From UMGS1901 sp934122115 (GTDB taxonomy: Bacteria; Bacillota; Clostridia; TANB77; CAG-508), in the NCBI GenBank assembly GCA_934122115.1, contig CAKOVU010000001.1:62001-126000 (forward strand): a stretch of DNA of 64,000 bases, written 5' to 3'. Made by a program: the position numbers and the translations under genes. Positions 42,658 through 51,107 of the stretch are shown here, one piece after another; position 1 is the first letter of the stretch, and the number at the start of each line of letters is the position of its first letter. Under the pieces are notes generated by a model that was given only the letters and a program-made list of their open reading frames with translations, did no database searches and was not told the DNA's origin.

Positions 42658-42996
42658 CTACCTGTGGTAAGCGTAAACTACATGCTTACCACCATTAAAG
42701 TAACACTGCTCGTTGTCACGAAGAGTGCACCGCCGGCAATAATATGCAGGTTTGTCACAGAACATAACAAATTCATTTTCTTCTGCATCGATGTAACCCG
42801 GATATGCGTAGCGGGCTATCCCGTCATCGGGTTTGAAATATACTCCCGATGCGTGCAGCATCTCTGGTGAAGAAACATTAAGAACTTCACCAATTCGTTT
42901 GTTAGTCTCGTCATAAACGATATCTCCTATAGAAGGAAAATCCCGTTTTGACGTATTGTCCTTCGAGCTGAATGTTATTTTTATCCAATTTTTCAT
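42658..42996 (-). CDS. Hypothetical GC-rich orphan protein 2
   Basis: This 112-residue protein is of a family I do not recognise. The N-terminus WIKITFSSKDNTSKRDFPSIG is followed by DIVYDETNKRIGEVLNVSSPE, which may be a small beta-barrel, and by a C-terminal cysteine group (YYCRRCTLRDNEQC) that could bind a metal. G+C is 54 of 120 bases at 42721-42840 (45%), far above the neighbours. The ribosome binding site GGAGGT is in front of the ATG. It has its own promoter and terminator and lies between cotJC and ppaC. Confidence 0.7.
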   Translation of the reverse strand: MKNWIKITFSSKDNTSKRDFPSIGDIVYDETNKRIGEVLNVSSPEMLHASGVYFKPDDGIARYAYPGYIDAEENEFVMFCDKPAYYCRRCTLRDNEQCYFNGGKHVVYAYHR

Positions 42997-43040
42997 AAAA
43001 CTACCTCCATAACATAAGTGGAAAATTTTGGATAACTTAT

Positions 43041-43069
43041 ATTATAGCACATATTTACATAAAATTCAA
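43041..43069 (-). promoter_or_regulatory. Promoter of orphan gene 2
   Basis: On the minus strand: TTGAAT, a 17-bp spacer, TATAAT (forward-strand positions 43064-43069 and 43041-43046). Confidence 0.75.
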
Positions 43070-43138
43070 ATAAAAATAAAAAAATCGAACGCAAAAAAAT
43101 ATTTAAATATACAATAATTTACAAAATATTACAAAAAT

Positions 43139-43167
43139 AAAAGAAGGTGTTTAAAACCTTCTTTTAA
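43139..43167 (-). terminator. ppaC terminator
   Basis: AAAAGAAGGT and ACCTTCTTTT form a 10-bp stem with a 7-nt loop at the end of ppaC. Confidence 0.8.
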
Positions 43168-44084
43168 TCTAAGTTATTTAATATGTTAGGTAACATTTGT
43201 TTTTTTCTAGAAACAACATTTTCAAGCAATGCTGTGTGGTTATCTAAGTTAACCCCAAAAGCTTTTTCAACTGTATTAGTTTTATTACCTAAAGCTATAA
43301 TTTTTGAATTAGCATTTAAAATATCTGTTGCTGCAAATACATAGAAATCAAGATTTTTCTTATCAATTTCTTCTTGAATTGCATTTTCTAGTTCAGTTTG
43401 TCTGCTAAATATTGAATCTAAATCAACAGCGTTTACTTGAGAAATTTCAAATTTTGCATTTTTATCATTAAATTCTTTTGAGTCTATATTTATTACTTGA
43501 AATGGAGTAAATTCGCTAATGTCAGTTCCAGCTTTTAACATTTCTGTACCATATTTATATAAATCAACACCAGCGATGTTAGATAATTTTTCAGCAATTT
43601 CTTTATCTTCTTCTGTGCAAGTAGGTGATTTAAATAATAAAGTATCTGATATTATTGCACTAAGCATTAAACCAGCCATTGTTTCAGAAATTTCTACACC
43701 TTTTTGAAGATATAATTTGTATAAAATAGTAGCTGTACATCCAACTGGTTCAGCAATATAATAAATAGGGTCAGTACATTCAAATTTTACTCTGTGATGG
43801 TCGATAACCATTTTTATATTAGCTTTTTCTATTCCTTTTACACTTTGAGAAAATTCATTATTATCTACCATTATTACATTAGAATCTTCGTCAAGTGATT
43901 CAAGAGTTTCAGGCTCATCAACTTCAAATGTTTTTAAAGCATAAGCAGTTTCTTTATTAATATTTCCTAATTTATAAGCAGTAGCATCATTTCCTAATTT
44001 TTTTTGTAAATTAGCAGCTACTATTGCTGATGTTATAGAATCAGTATCTGGGTTTGAATGCCCAATAACATATAATTTCTCCAT
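43164..44084 (-). CDS. ppaC: Manganese-dependent inorganic pyrophosphatase (family II)
   Basis: The enzyme hydrolyses pyrophosphate and pulls biosynthetic reactions forward. The DHH-family signature is intact: GHSNPDTDS at residues 8-16 (H9, D13, D15 metal ligands) and DHHRV near residue 95, then SAIISDTLLFKSPT and the C-terminal DHHA2 domain. It has 306 residues, the normal length, with no CBS insert. Two ATGs (44090 and 44084) follow AAAGGAG; the second has better spacing. Confidence 0.96.
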   Translation of the reverse strand: MEKLYVIGHSNPDTDSITSAIVAANLQKKLGNDATAYKLGNINKETAYALKTFEVDEPETLESLDEDSNVIMVDNNEFSQSVKGIEKANIKMVIDHHRVKFECTDPIYYIAEPVGCTATILYKLYLQKGVEISETMAGLMLSAIISDTLLFKSPTCTEEDKEIAEKLSNIAGVDLYKYGTEMLKAGTDISEFTPFQVINIDSKEFNDKNAKFEISQVNAVDLDSIFSRQTELENAIQEEIDKKNLDFYVFAATDILNANSKIIALGNKTNTVEKAFGVNLDNHTALLENVVSRKKQMLPNILNNLD

Positions 44085-44225
44085 TTTCATAATCTCCTTT
44101 AAAAGTAAAATTAAAATAAACATAATATATATGTTTAACTATTACATTATAGCATATTTTGCCATTTTAGTCAATAAATATATATTCTGTGAGTCAGCGC
44201 TTCAAAACCTATTTGAATAAAATAA

Positions 44226-44254
44226 TTGAAAAAATTTAAAATCCAATATATAAT
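44226..44254 (+). promoter_or_regulatory. Promoter of DUF3006/MBL operon
   Basis: TTGAAA 44226-44231, a 17-bp spacer, TATAAT 44249-44254, 41 bp before the first gene. Confidence 0.8.
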
Positions 44255-44295
44255 GAAGGTACAAAATAATATAAATAAGAAATGGAAAGGAAGAT

Positions 44296-44628
44296 ATGCT
44301 AGATATATCTAATTTTTTTAGAACATTAGAAAATGAAGCTCACAGCAAAATAAATATAGAAAATTTTATGAAAGAAATAGAAAGTAGGTTTAAAAATATG
44401 CAAGAAGAAAAGGTATATACCATAGATAGATTTGAGGGAGATTTAGCAGTTTGCGAAGATAGAAAAACCAAAGAAATGATTAATATAAAAAGGAAAGATT
44501 TGCCAGAAGATTCTCGAGAGGGTAGTATTTTAAAATTAAATAATGGAAAATTTGAATTGGATTTAGAAGAGGAAGAAAAAGTAGAAAAAAGAATTAAAGA
44601 AAAAATGGACAATTTATGGAATAATTAA
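44296..44628 (+). CDS. DUF3006 domain protein
   Basis: 110 residues. The C-terminal two thirds match DUF3006: YTIDRFEGDLAVCEDRKTKEMINIKRKDLP, with landmarks IDRFEGDLAVC and LPEDSREGSILKL, then the charged RIKEKMDNLW end. This small family often lies next to ComEC-like MBL hydrolases, as here (18-nt gap). A separate helical N-terminus of about 38 residues is not part of the domain. Its function is unknown; partnership with the hydrolase is inferred from the neighbourhood. Confidence 0.8.
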   Translation: MLDISNFFRTLENEAHSKINIENFMKEIESRFKNMQEEKVYTIDRFEGDLAVCEDRKTKEMINIKRKDLPEDSREGSILKLNNGKFELDLEEEEKVEKRIKEKMDNLWNN

Positions 44629-44646
44629 AGAAGAGGAAGGATACAC

Positions 44647-45555
44647 ATGAAAAAAAAATCAAATAAAAAAAGTCAAAGTATAATTGGAACAATTATAACT
44701 ATATTAATTTTAGTGATTTTAGGAATTATAGAAGGATTTGCAGGAGCAAATGGAAATAATGTTAGCAATAATTCTGTAGAGCAATCTGAATTAACTGGAG
44801 ACACAATTAAGGTATATTACTTTGATGTGGGGCAGGCTGATAGTATTTTGTTAACAAGTAATAATGAGGCAATGCTTATAGATGCGGGGAATAATGACGA
44901 TGGAGATTTAGTAGTAAATAATATAAAGAATCTAGGGATTACTAAGCTAAAATATGTAGTAGGAACACATCCGCATGAGGACCATATTGGTGGGATGGAT
45001 GATGTAATAAAAAATTTTGATATAGAAAATGTATATATGCCAAAGATTCAAACTAATACAAAAACGTTTGAAGATGTGTTAGACGCCATTGCAGATAAAG
45101 GATTGAAAATTACAGCTCCACAGCAGGGAAGCACATTTAAAGTTGGAGATATAGACTGTGAAGTGATGCTTTGCGGAAGCGGAACTGAGCAAGAACAAAA
45201 AAGTAATCTTAATTTATCATCAATTGTTATAAAAGCTACATATGGAGAAAAAAGTTTCTTATTTACTGGCGATGCAGAAAATGAAAATGAAGAATCAAGA
45301 AGCTGGGAAAAAATAAACGTATTGAAAGTGGGACACCATGGCTCAAATACAAGTACATCACAGGATTTCTTAAATCAAATAAAGCCGGATATAGCAATTA
45401 TATCTGTTGGAACGAATAATAAATATGGTCATCCAACCAAGAAAACACTTGATAAATTGAACAATATAGGAGCTAGAATTTATAGAACGGATGAAAGTGG
45501 AACAATAACTGTTACTAGTGATGGAAAGCACATTTTAGTGAAAACAGAAAAGTAA
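44647..45555 (+). CDS. ComEC/Rec2-like metallo-beta-lactamase-fold hydrolase, membrane-anchored
   Basis: The 302-residue protein has one N-terminal transmembrane anchor (IIGTIITILILVILGIIEGFA) and an MBL domain with VYYFDVGQADSILL near residue 57, the metal motif THPHEDHIGG near 107, FLFTGDAE near 203 and GHHGSNTSTS near 228. This is the C-terminal domain type of ComEC, but the channel part is absent, so it is not a DNA uptake channel by itself. Secreted relatives act as nucleases or phosphodiesterases; the substrate is unknown. Confidence 0.88.
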   Translation: MKKKSNKKSQSIIGTIITILILVILGIIEGFAGANGNNVSNNSVEQSELTGDTIKVYYFDVGQADSILLTSNNEAMLIDAGNNDDGDLVVNNIKNLGITKLKYVVGTHPHEDHIGGMDDVIKNFDIENVYMPKIQTNTKTFEDVLDAIADKGLKITAPQQGSTFKVGDIDCEVMLCGSGTEQEQKSNLNLSSIVIKATYGEKSFLFTGDAENENEESRSWEKINVLKVGHHGSNTSTSQDFLNQIKPDIAIISVGTNNKYGHPTKKTLDKLNNIGARIYRTDESGTITVTSDGKHILVKTEK

Positions 45556-45591
45556 TTCACACAAAATTCACATTTAAAAGAGTAAAACAAC

Positions 45592-45636
45592 TTGACAAAT
45601 GACATAGTGTCATGTAAGATAATGACACTATGTCAT
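45592..45636 (+). promoter_or_regulatory. Promoter with twin TetR-type operators
   Basis: TTGACA 45592-45597, a 17-bp spacer, TAAGAT 45615-45620. Operator 1, ATGACATAGTGTCAT (45599-45613), fills the spacer; operator 2, ATGACACTATGTCAT (45622-45636), lies just downstream. Each is a dyad with a 3-bp centre, and the two are exact reverse complements of each other, centre to centre 23 bp apart. A repressor bound here would block its own promoter. Confidence 0.88.
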
Positions 45637-45670
45637 TGTTGACGTTTAAGATATGAGAGAGGAATACAAT

Positions 45671-46279
45671 ATGCCAACCGAAACTTTTTTTAAACTTACT
45701 GAGGAAAAAAGAAAAAAGATAATAGAAGCGGGTAAAGATGAATTTTCAAGCGTTAGCTTAGACGAAGCATCTATAAAAAACATTGCAGAAAAAGCAGGAA
45801 TTGCCAGAGGAAGCTTCTACCAGTACTTTAAAAGCAAAAAAGACTTACTATTCTTCATATTAGAAGAAAATAGAGAAACAATGGAGAAGAAATTAAATAG
45901 AATAATAAAAGAGTCAGATGGAGATATATTTAATATATATATATCAATATATGACGACATGACTTCAAAATGTTTTGATAATATGAATCAAGACATATAC
46001 AAAAGGATATTTGAAAATCTTAAAACCAATGATGAATCTGTTTTTGAAGGTATGGAAGAGAAAAAGAAGCAAGACTTTAAAAATTTTGAAAATCTAATTG
46101 ATAAAAGCAAATTAAAAATAGAATCAGATTTAGATTTTGATTTAATAATACAAATATTAAATGCGATTACTATGTCTTCGGTAGTAAGAAGCATAAAATA
46201 TACCTCACCAGAAAAAGCGAGGGAAGAATTTTTAAAGAAAATAGAATTTATTAAGAAAGGAATAGAAGAGAAATGTTAA
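45671..46279 (+). CDS. TetR family transcriptional regulator
   Basis: The 202-residue regulator has the N-terminal TetR helix-turn-helix (ASIKNIAEKAGIARGSFYQYF, landmark AGIARGSFYQYF) and a variable C-terminal ligand domain. It overlaps the downstream ABC gene by 7 nt and is preceded by two matching dyad operators, so it most likely represses itself and the exporter until an inducer binds. ATG 45671 has GAGAGAGG 8 nt upstream; ATG 45653 in frame has no such site. Confidence 0.93.
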   Translation: MPTETFFKLTEEKRKKIIEAGKDEFSSVSLDEASIKNIAEKAGIARGSFYQYFKSKKDLLFFILEENRETMEKKLNRIIKESDGDIFNIYISIYDDMTSKCFDNMNQDIYKRIFENLKTNDESVFEGMEEKKKQDFKNFENLIDKSKLKIESDLDFDLIIQILNAITMSSVVRSIKYTSPEKAREEFLKKIEFIKKGIEEKC

Positions 46280-48459
46280 AGGTTTTAAAAAATTTAAAAG
46301 AATCAGCATTAGCAGTAATAGCAATTATCTTATTATTGATAGTGCAAGCCAATGCAGACTTGGCACTACCTGATTATACCTCAAAAATAGTTAATGTTGG
46401 TATTCAACAATCAGGAGTAGAGAATACTGCACCAGAAGTTATTAGAAAATCGCAAATGGATAATATTTTAAAATTTACTTCTGATGATGAAGCAATTTTA
46501 TCTGACTATACATATGTGGAAGATGAGGATGTGTATAAACAAAATAAGGTAAATTCAGAAGAACAAGAAAATTTAAACAATTTAATGGCAAAGCCAATTA
46601 TGGTGTATCAAGTGTTAACTAGCGAAACATATGCAGGAGCTATAAAGGAAGAAATGCTAGTAAATGTTCCACAACAACAAAAAGCCATGATGGCTCAAAT
46701 GTCTATGTTGGATATAGTAAATGGACTTAATGAAGAACAAATAAATAAAATGATGGAAATGATAGACGAGAAATTAAGTAGTTTATCAGGTACAATGCTA
46801 GAGCAAGCAGCGATATCTTGGGTTAAGCAAGAATATGAAGCTGTAGGAATAGATATGACTGCATATCAAAATAAATATTTAATAAAAGTTGGCTTACAGA
46901 TGCTTGGAATAGCATTTATAAGCATGGCTTCAGCAGTTTGCATAATGTTACTATCATCAAGAGTGGCTGCTAGATTAGGGAAAACATTAAGAGAAAAGGT
47001 ATTTGAAAAAGTATTAAACTTTTCTAGAAAAGAATTCAGAGATTTTTCAACAGCATCTTTAATTACACGTAGTACGAACGATATACAACAAATTCAACAA
47101 TTAATAGCTATGCTATTCAGAGTTGTAGTATATGCACCAATAATAGGTATTGGTGGACTAATTAGAGTTATACAAAATAGCAATACATCAATGGCGTGGA
47201 TTATTGGTTTGGCAATATTATTAATATTGGGAATTGTTTTAGTTTTATTTATTGTTGCAATGCCAAAATTCAAAAAATTGCAAGAATTAATAGATAAAGT
47301 AAATGGAGTTTCTAGAGAAATATTAACAGGAATTCCAGTAATAAGAGCTTTTAGTAGGGAAAAACACGAAGAAGAAAGATTTGAAGTAGAAAATAATAAA
47401 CTCATGAAAGCGAATATGTTTGTTAATAAGGCAATGAGCATAATGTGGCCAGCATTAACATTAGTAATGAATGGAATTTCTTTATTAATAATTTGGATAG
47501 GTGGACACAACGTGGATAATGGAGTTATGCAAGTTGGCGACATAATGGCATTTATTCAATATACTATGCAAATTGTAATGAGTTTCTTGATGATATCAAT
47601 GATATCAATAATGCTTCCAAGAGCAGCAGTATCAGCTAGCCGTATAAATGAAGTATTGGATAAGGAAGATAGTATAAAGGACCCTGAAAATCCAAAAGAA
47701 TTTGATAAAAACAAAAAAGGATTAGTAGAATTTAAAAATGTATCTTTCAAATATCCAGATGCAGAAGAAGATATATTAGAAAATATAAACTTTACAGCAG
47801 AACCAGGCAAAACAACTGCGATAATAGGAAGCACCGGTTCAGGTAAATCAACAGTAGTGAATTTAATACCAAGATTTTATGATGTAACAAAAGGTGAATT
47901 ATTTGTTGATGGAGTAAATGTGAAGAATGTAAAACAAAAAGCTCTAAGAGATATTATAGGATTTGTTCCACAAAAAGGTATGTTATTCTCTGGAACAATT
48001 GAATCTAATATAAAATACTCAGATGAAAATATGAGTGATGAGCAAATGAAGAATGCAGCTCAAATTGCTCAAGCTACAGAATTTATTGAATCAAAACCAG
48101 AAAAATATAATTCAGAAATAGCACAAGGAGGAAGCAACGTATCTGGAGGACAAAGACAACGTTTATCTATTGCAAGAGCAATTGCTAAAGATCCAGAAAT
48201 ATTTGTTTTTGATGACAGTTTCTCTGCTTTAGATTTTAAAACAGATAGCAAATTAAGAGAGGCATTAAAAGAGAAAACAGAGGGTAAAACTGTAATAATT
48301 ATTGCACAAAGAATTAGTACTATATTAGATGCAGATCAAATAATTGTTTTAGATGAAGGAAAAATTGTGGGCAAAGGTACACACAAAGAATTAATGGAAA
48401 GTAATGAAGTATATCAACAGATTGCTTTATCTCAGTTATCAAAGGAGGAATTAGAATAA
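46273..48459 (+). CDS. ABC exporter half-transporter A (degenerate ATP site)
   Basis: This type IV half-transporter of 728 residues is longer than usual because about 130 residues are inserted between TM1 and TM2 (residues about 50-190, Gln/Met/Glu-rich, predicted outside). The nucleotide domain has Walker A GSTGSGKST near residue 518, signature VSGGQRQRL near 622, and Walker B IFVFDDS near 642. The catalytic Glu after Walker B is Asp here, as expected for the non-catalytic site of a heterodimer. It is coupled to half-transporter B by a one-base overlap (TAATG). Confidence 0.92.
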   Translation: MLKVLKNLKESALAVIAIILLLIVQANADLALPDYTSKIVNVGIQQSGVENTAPEVIRKSQMDNILKFTSDDEAILSDYTYVEDEDVYKQNKVNSEEQENLNNLMAKPIMVYQVLTSETYAGAIKEEMLVNVPQQQKAMMAQMSMLDIVNGLNEEQINKMMEMIDEKLSSLSGTMLEQAAISWVKQEYEAVGIDMTAYQNKYLIKVGLQMLGIAFISMASAVCIMLLSSRVAARLGKTLREKVFEKVLNFSRKEFRDFSTASLITRSTNDIQQIQQLIAMLFRVVVYAPIIGIGGLIRVIQNSNTSMAWIIGLAILLILGIVLVLFIVAMPKFKKLQELIDKVNGVSREILTGIPVIRAFSREKHEEERFEVENNKLMKANMFVNKAMSIMWPALTLVMNGISLLIIWIGGHNVDNGVMQVGDIMAFIQYTMQIVMSFLMISMISIMLPRAAVSASRINEVLDKEDSIKDPENPKEFDKNKKGLVEFKNVSFKYPDAEEDILENINFTAEPGKTTAIIGSTGSGKSTVVNLIPRFYDVTKGELFVDGVNVKNVKQKALRDIIGFVPQKGMLFSGTIESNIKYSDENMSDEQMKNAAQIAQATEFIESKPEKYNSEIAQGGSNVSGGQRQRLSIARAIAKDPEIFVFDDSFSALDFKTDSKLREALKEKTEGKTVIIIAQRISTILDADQIIVLDEGKIVGKGTHKELMESNEVYQQIALSQLSKEELE

Positions 48460-50318
48460 TGGCAAATGAACAAGAAAATAAAAAAACTCCAATGAAACGT
48501 AGAAATGTGGGAGGACCAGGAGGTCAAAGAGCTGTTGAAAAACCTAAAGATTTAAAAGGAACAACGAAAAAACTTGTAAAGAATTATTTCTCAAAATACA
48601 AGATACAAATATTAATAGTATTCATATTTGCAATAGCAAGTACTATTTTAACCATAGTTGGTCCTAAAATACTAGGAAATGCAACAACAGAGATTTATAC
48701 AGGTTTGGTAAGTAAAATAAATGGAGGAAGCGGAATTGATTTTGCAAAAATAGGAAAGATACTTATTACATTATTAGTACTTTATGGAATTAGCATGCTT
48801 TGCTCTGTTATAGAAGGATTTTTGATGACAAATGTGTCACAAAAAATAACATATAAATTACGTAATGATATAGCTAAAAAAATAAACAAATTACCAATGA
48901 GATACTTTGATAAAAAGACAAATGGTGAGGTTCTATCAATAATAACAAACGATGTTGATACAATGTCACAAAATATGAACCAAAGTATTACAGAGATAAT
49001 AAGGTCAGTATGTACATTAGTTGGAATACTTGTAATGATGTTATCAATAAATGTTACAATCACACTTATATCACTTATTATTTTACCAATAGCATCTGTA
49101 ATTGTAAAAATCATTGTAGGAAAATCGCAAAAGTATTTCAAAAAACAACAGGATTATTTGGGCCATGTAAATGGGCAAGTAGAAGAAATTTATGGTGGCC
49201 ATATTATAGTTAAAGCTTTTAATGGAGAAGAAAAAGCAATAGAAGAATTTAAAGAAGCAAACAATGAGCTATATAGATCAGCATGGAAATCTCAATTCTT
49301 ATCAGGTTTAATGCATCCATTGATGAACTTTTTATCAAATATAGGATATGTAGCAGTTGCAATAGTTGGAGGATATTTTGCAGTAAAAGGAAAAATAACT
49401 GTAGGTGACATTCAATCTTTCATAACATATAACAAACAGTTTACACAACCAATTGCAGAAATAGCACAAATTTCAGGAACTTTACAATCTATGGTAGCAG
49501 CAGCTGAAAGAGTGTTTGAATTTTTAGAAGAGGAAGAAGAGAGCCCAACAATAGAAAATCCAAAGCATATAGAAGGATTAAAAGGAAATATTAAATTTGA
49601 CCATGTTAACTTTGGATATAATGCAGATAAAACAATAATAAATGACTTTAATGCTGACGTTCATGAGGGACAAAAAATAGCAATTGTAGGTCCTACTGGC
49701 GCAGGAAAAACAACAATGGTAAAACTTCTTATGAGATTTTATGATGTTAATTCTGGAGCGATTTTGCTTGATGGGAATAATATAAAAGATTTTGAAAGAG
49801 GAGAGTTGAGACAGGAATTTGGCATGGTTCTTCAGGATACATGGCTATTTGAAGGAACAATTAAAGAAAATATTAGATATGGAAGATTAGATGCAACGGA
49901 TGAAGAAGTAGTTGCAGCAGCAAAAGCCGCAAGAGTACATCACTTTATAGAAACTCTTCCACATGGATATGATATGATATTAGACGAAGAATCTGGAAAT
50001 GTATCGCAAGGTCAAAAACAATTGCTAACAATAGCGAGAGTAATTTTAGCAGATCCAAAAGTATTGATATTGGATGAGGCAACAAGTTCAATAGATACAA
50101 GAACAGAAATAGAAATACAAAAAGCTATGGATAAACTAATGGAAGGAAGAACAAGCTTTATAATAGCACATAGATTATCAACAATTAAGAATGCAGACTT
50201 AATTTTAGTAATGGATCACGGTGATATAGTAGAGCAGGGTTCTCATGAAGAATTGCTTGAAAAAAATGGATTCTATGCAAATTTATACAATTCACAATTT
50301 TCAGAAGAAGAAGAGTAA
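48459..50318 (+). CDS. ABC exporter half-transporter B (catalytic ATP site)
   Basis: The 619-residue partner has a basic cytosolic N-terminus (KKTPMKRRNVGGPGG), six transmembrane segments, and an ATPase domain with Walker A GPTGAGKTT near residue 410, signature VSQGQKQLL near 514 (non-canonical; LSGGQ expected) and Walker B VLILDEATSS near 534 with the catalytic Glu present. Pairing its Walker motifs with the good signature of subunit A gives one consensus ATP site, and the reverse pairing gives one degenerate site, the known heterodimeric-exporter pattern. A multidrug or peptide export role is inferred from the TetR control. Confidence 0.92.
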   Translation: MANEQENKKTPMKRRNVGGPGGQRAVEKPKDLKGTTKKLVKNYFSKYKIQILIVFIFAIASTILTIVGPKILGNATTEIYTGLVSKINGGSGIDFAKIGKILITLLVLYGISMLCSVIEGFLMTNVSQKITYKLRNDIAKKINKLPMRYFDKKTNGEVLSIITNDVDTMSQNMNQSITEIIRSVCTLVGILVMMLSINVTITLISLIILPIASVIVKIIVGKSQKYFKKQQDYLGHVNGQVEEIYGGHIIVKAFNGEEKAIEEFKEANNELYRSAWKSQFLSGLMHPLMNFLSNIGYVAVAIVGGYFAVKGKITVGDIQSFITYNKQFTQPIAEIAQISGTLQSMVAAAERVFEFLEEEEESPTIENPKHIEGLKGNIKFDHVNFGYNADKTIINDFNADVHEGQKIAIVGPTGAGKTTMVKLLMRFYDVNSGAILLDGNNIKDFERGELRQEFGMVLQDTWLFEGTIKENIRYGRLDATDEEVVAAAKAARVHHFIETLPHGYDMILDEESGNVSQGQKQLLTIARVILADPKVLILDEATSSIDTRTEIEIQKAMDKLMEGRTSFIIAHRLSTIKNADLILVMDHGDIVEQGSHEELLEKNGFYANLYNSQFSEEEE

Positions 50319-50323
50319 AAAAA

Positions 50324-50352
50324 GAAAATCCACCCAGCGAGGGTGGATTTTC
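50324..50352. terminator. Bidirectional terminator
   Basis: GAAAATCCACCC and GGGTGGATTTTC form a perfect 12-bp stem with loop AGCGA; serves the exporter operon and orphan gene 3. Confidence 0.92.
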
Positions 50353-50363
50353 TTCATAAGCAC

Positions 50364-50669
50364 TTATTTGTTATGCTTATGAAAAAGTTTGTCCAATGCT
50401 TTTTCAGCATTGATTCTAGGAGGAACTTTATAGCCCACTCCGGAAGACCATTTATCACCAATCAGGAAAGTTATTTGCTTTCCTGTTGGTTGCCAGTGAA
50501 GTGGAGCCATCACTTCGCCACACAACATTTGTGCAGCGAGTGACGAAAATACGGGAGGAGTAGCTATGTAAATCTCCTTCCCATCTTGAGAAAAACGAAC
50601 CACGAATCGTATTTGATCTACGATGTAATCCTTTTGCATGAAGTCCGATGTTCCATCAAAATAGAACAT
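50364..50669 (-). CDS. Hypothetical GC-rich orphan protein 3
   Basis: This 101-residue protein of unknown family begins MFYFDGTSDFMQKDYIVDQ, with IRFVVRFSQDGKEIYIATPP in the middle and a basic C-terminus (KALDKLFHKHNK). No signal or membrane part is visible. ATG 50669 is preceded by AAAAGGAGGATCAAA, so the 33 codons of open frame upstream are not used. G+C is 53 of 120 bases at 50401-50520 (44%). It has its own near-consensus promoter and terminator, as do the orphans at 13652 and 42658. Confidence 0.72.
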   Translation of the reverse strand: MFYFDGTSDFMQKDYIVDQIRFVVRFSQDGKEIYIATPPVFSSLAAQMLCGEVMAPLHWQPTGKQITFLIGDKWSSGVGYKVPPRINAEKALDKLFHKHNK

Positions 50670-50739
50670 TTTTGATCCTCCTTTTAGCAAATTATTGCTG
50701 TATAAAATATTTATGTTTGATGCAAAGCACCTATCGGCT

Positions 50740-50768
50740 ATTATAGCATGTTTGAGGAATAAAGTCAA
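50740..50768 (-). promoter_or_regulatory. Promoter of orphan gene 3
   Basis: On the minus strand: TTGACT, a 17-bp spacer, TATAAT (forward-strand positions 50763-50768 and 50740-50745); close to consensus. Confidence 0.85.
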
Positions 50769-50817
50769 AATAAAAAATCATCTGATTTTAGATGATTTTC
50801 CAAAATATAATTTAGAT

Positions 50818-50899
50818 TGGTACCGATGGTGGGACTCGAACCCACATGGTTTCCCGCTGGATTTTGAATCCAGTGCGTCTACCATTCCGCCACATCGGC
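50818..50899 (-). tRNA. tRNA-Leu (anticodon CAA)
   Basis: On the minus strand it begins GCCGATG and ends CATCGGT-A-CCA, with the acceptor stem pairing and CCA encoded. The anticodon arm is CTGGA-TTCAAAA-TCCAG (anticodon CAA, reads UUG), the T-arm is GTGGG-TTCGAGT-CCCAC, and there is an 11-nt variable arm typical of leucine tRNAs. It is a single tRNA, not in a cluster. Confidence 0.96.
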
Positions 50900-50985
50900 G
50901 AAATTACTTTATTATATTAGCATACTTTTTAAATATTGTCCATTGTTTTTCAAAAAATTATGCAATAATATTTGTGTAGAAATGC

Positions 50986-51014
50986 TTGTAATTTGAAATA
51001 TTTTGTGGTATTAT
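50986..51014 (+). promoter_or_regulatory. rpsO promoter
   Basis: TTGTAA 50986-50991, a 17-bp spacer, TATTAT 51009-51014. TTGAAA 50993-50998 with TTATAT 51016-51021 is an alternative reading of the same region. Confidence 0.6.
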
Positions 51015-51028
51015 ATTATATGTTAGTA

Positions 51029-51076
51029 CCTTACACTTAGTTTTAGACAAACACACCACTAGAACTCAGTTTAAGG
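51029..51076 (+). promoter_or_regulatory. rpsO leader hairpin, candidate S15 autoregulatory site
   Basis: CCTTA (51029-51033) pairs with TAAGG (51072-51076), and ACTTAGTTTTAG pairs with CTAGAACTCAGT (51059-51070) with two wobbles, leaving the A/C loop ACAAACACACCA. S15 represses its own translation through different leader folds in several bacteria. Whether this one binds S15 is inference. Confidence 0.55.
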
Positions 51077-51107
51077 CAAATAGTAAAATAGGAGGTGTAA
51101 TTACAAC

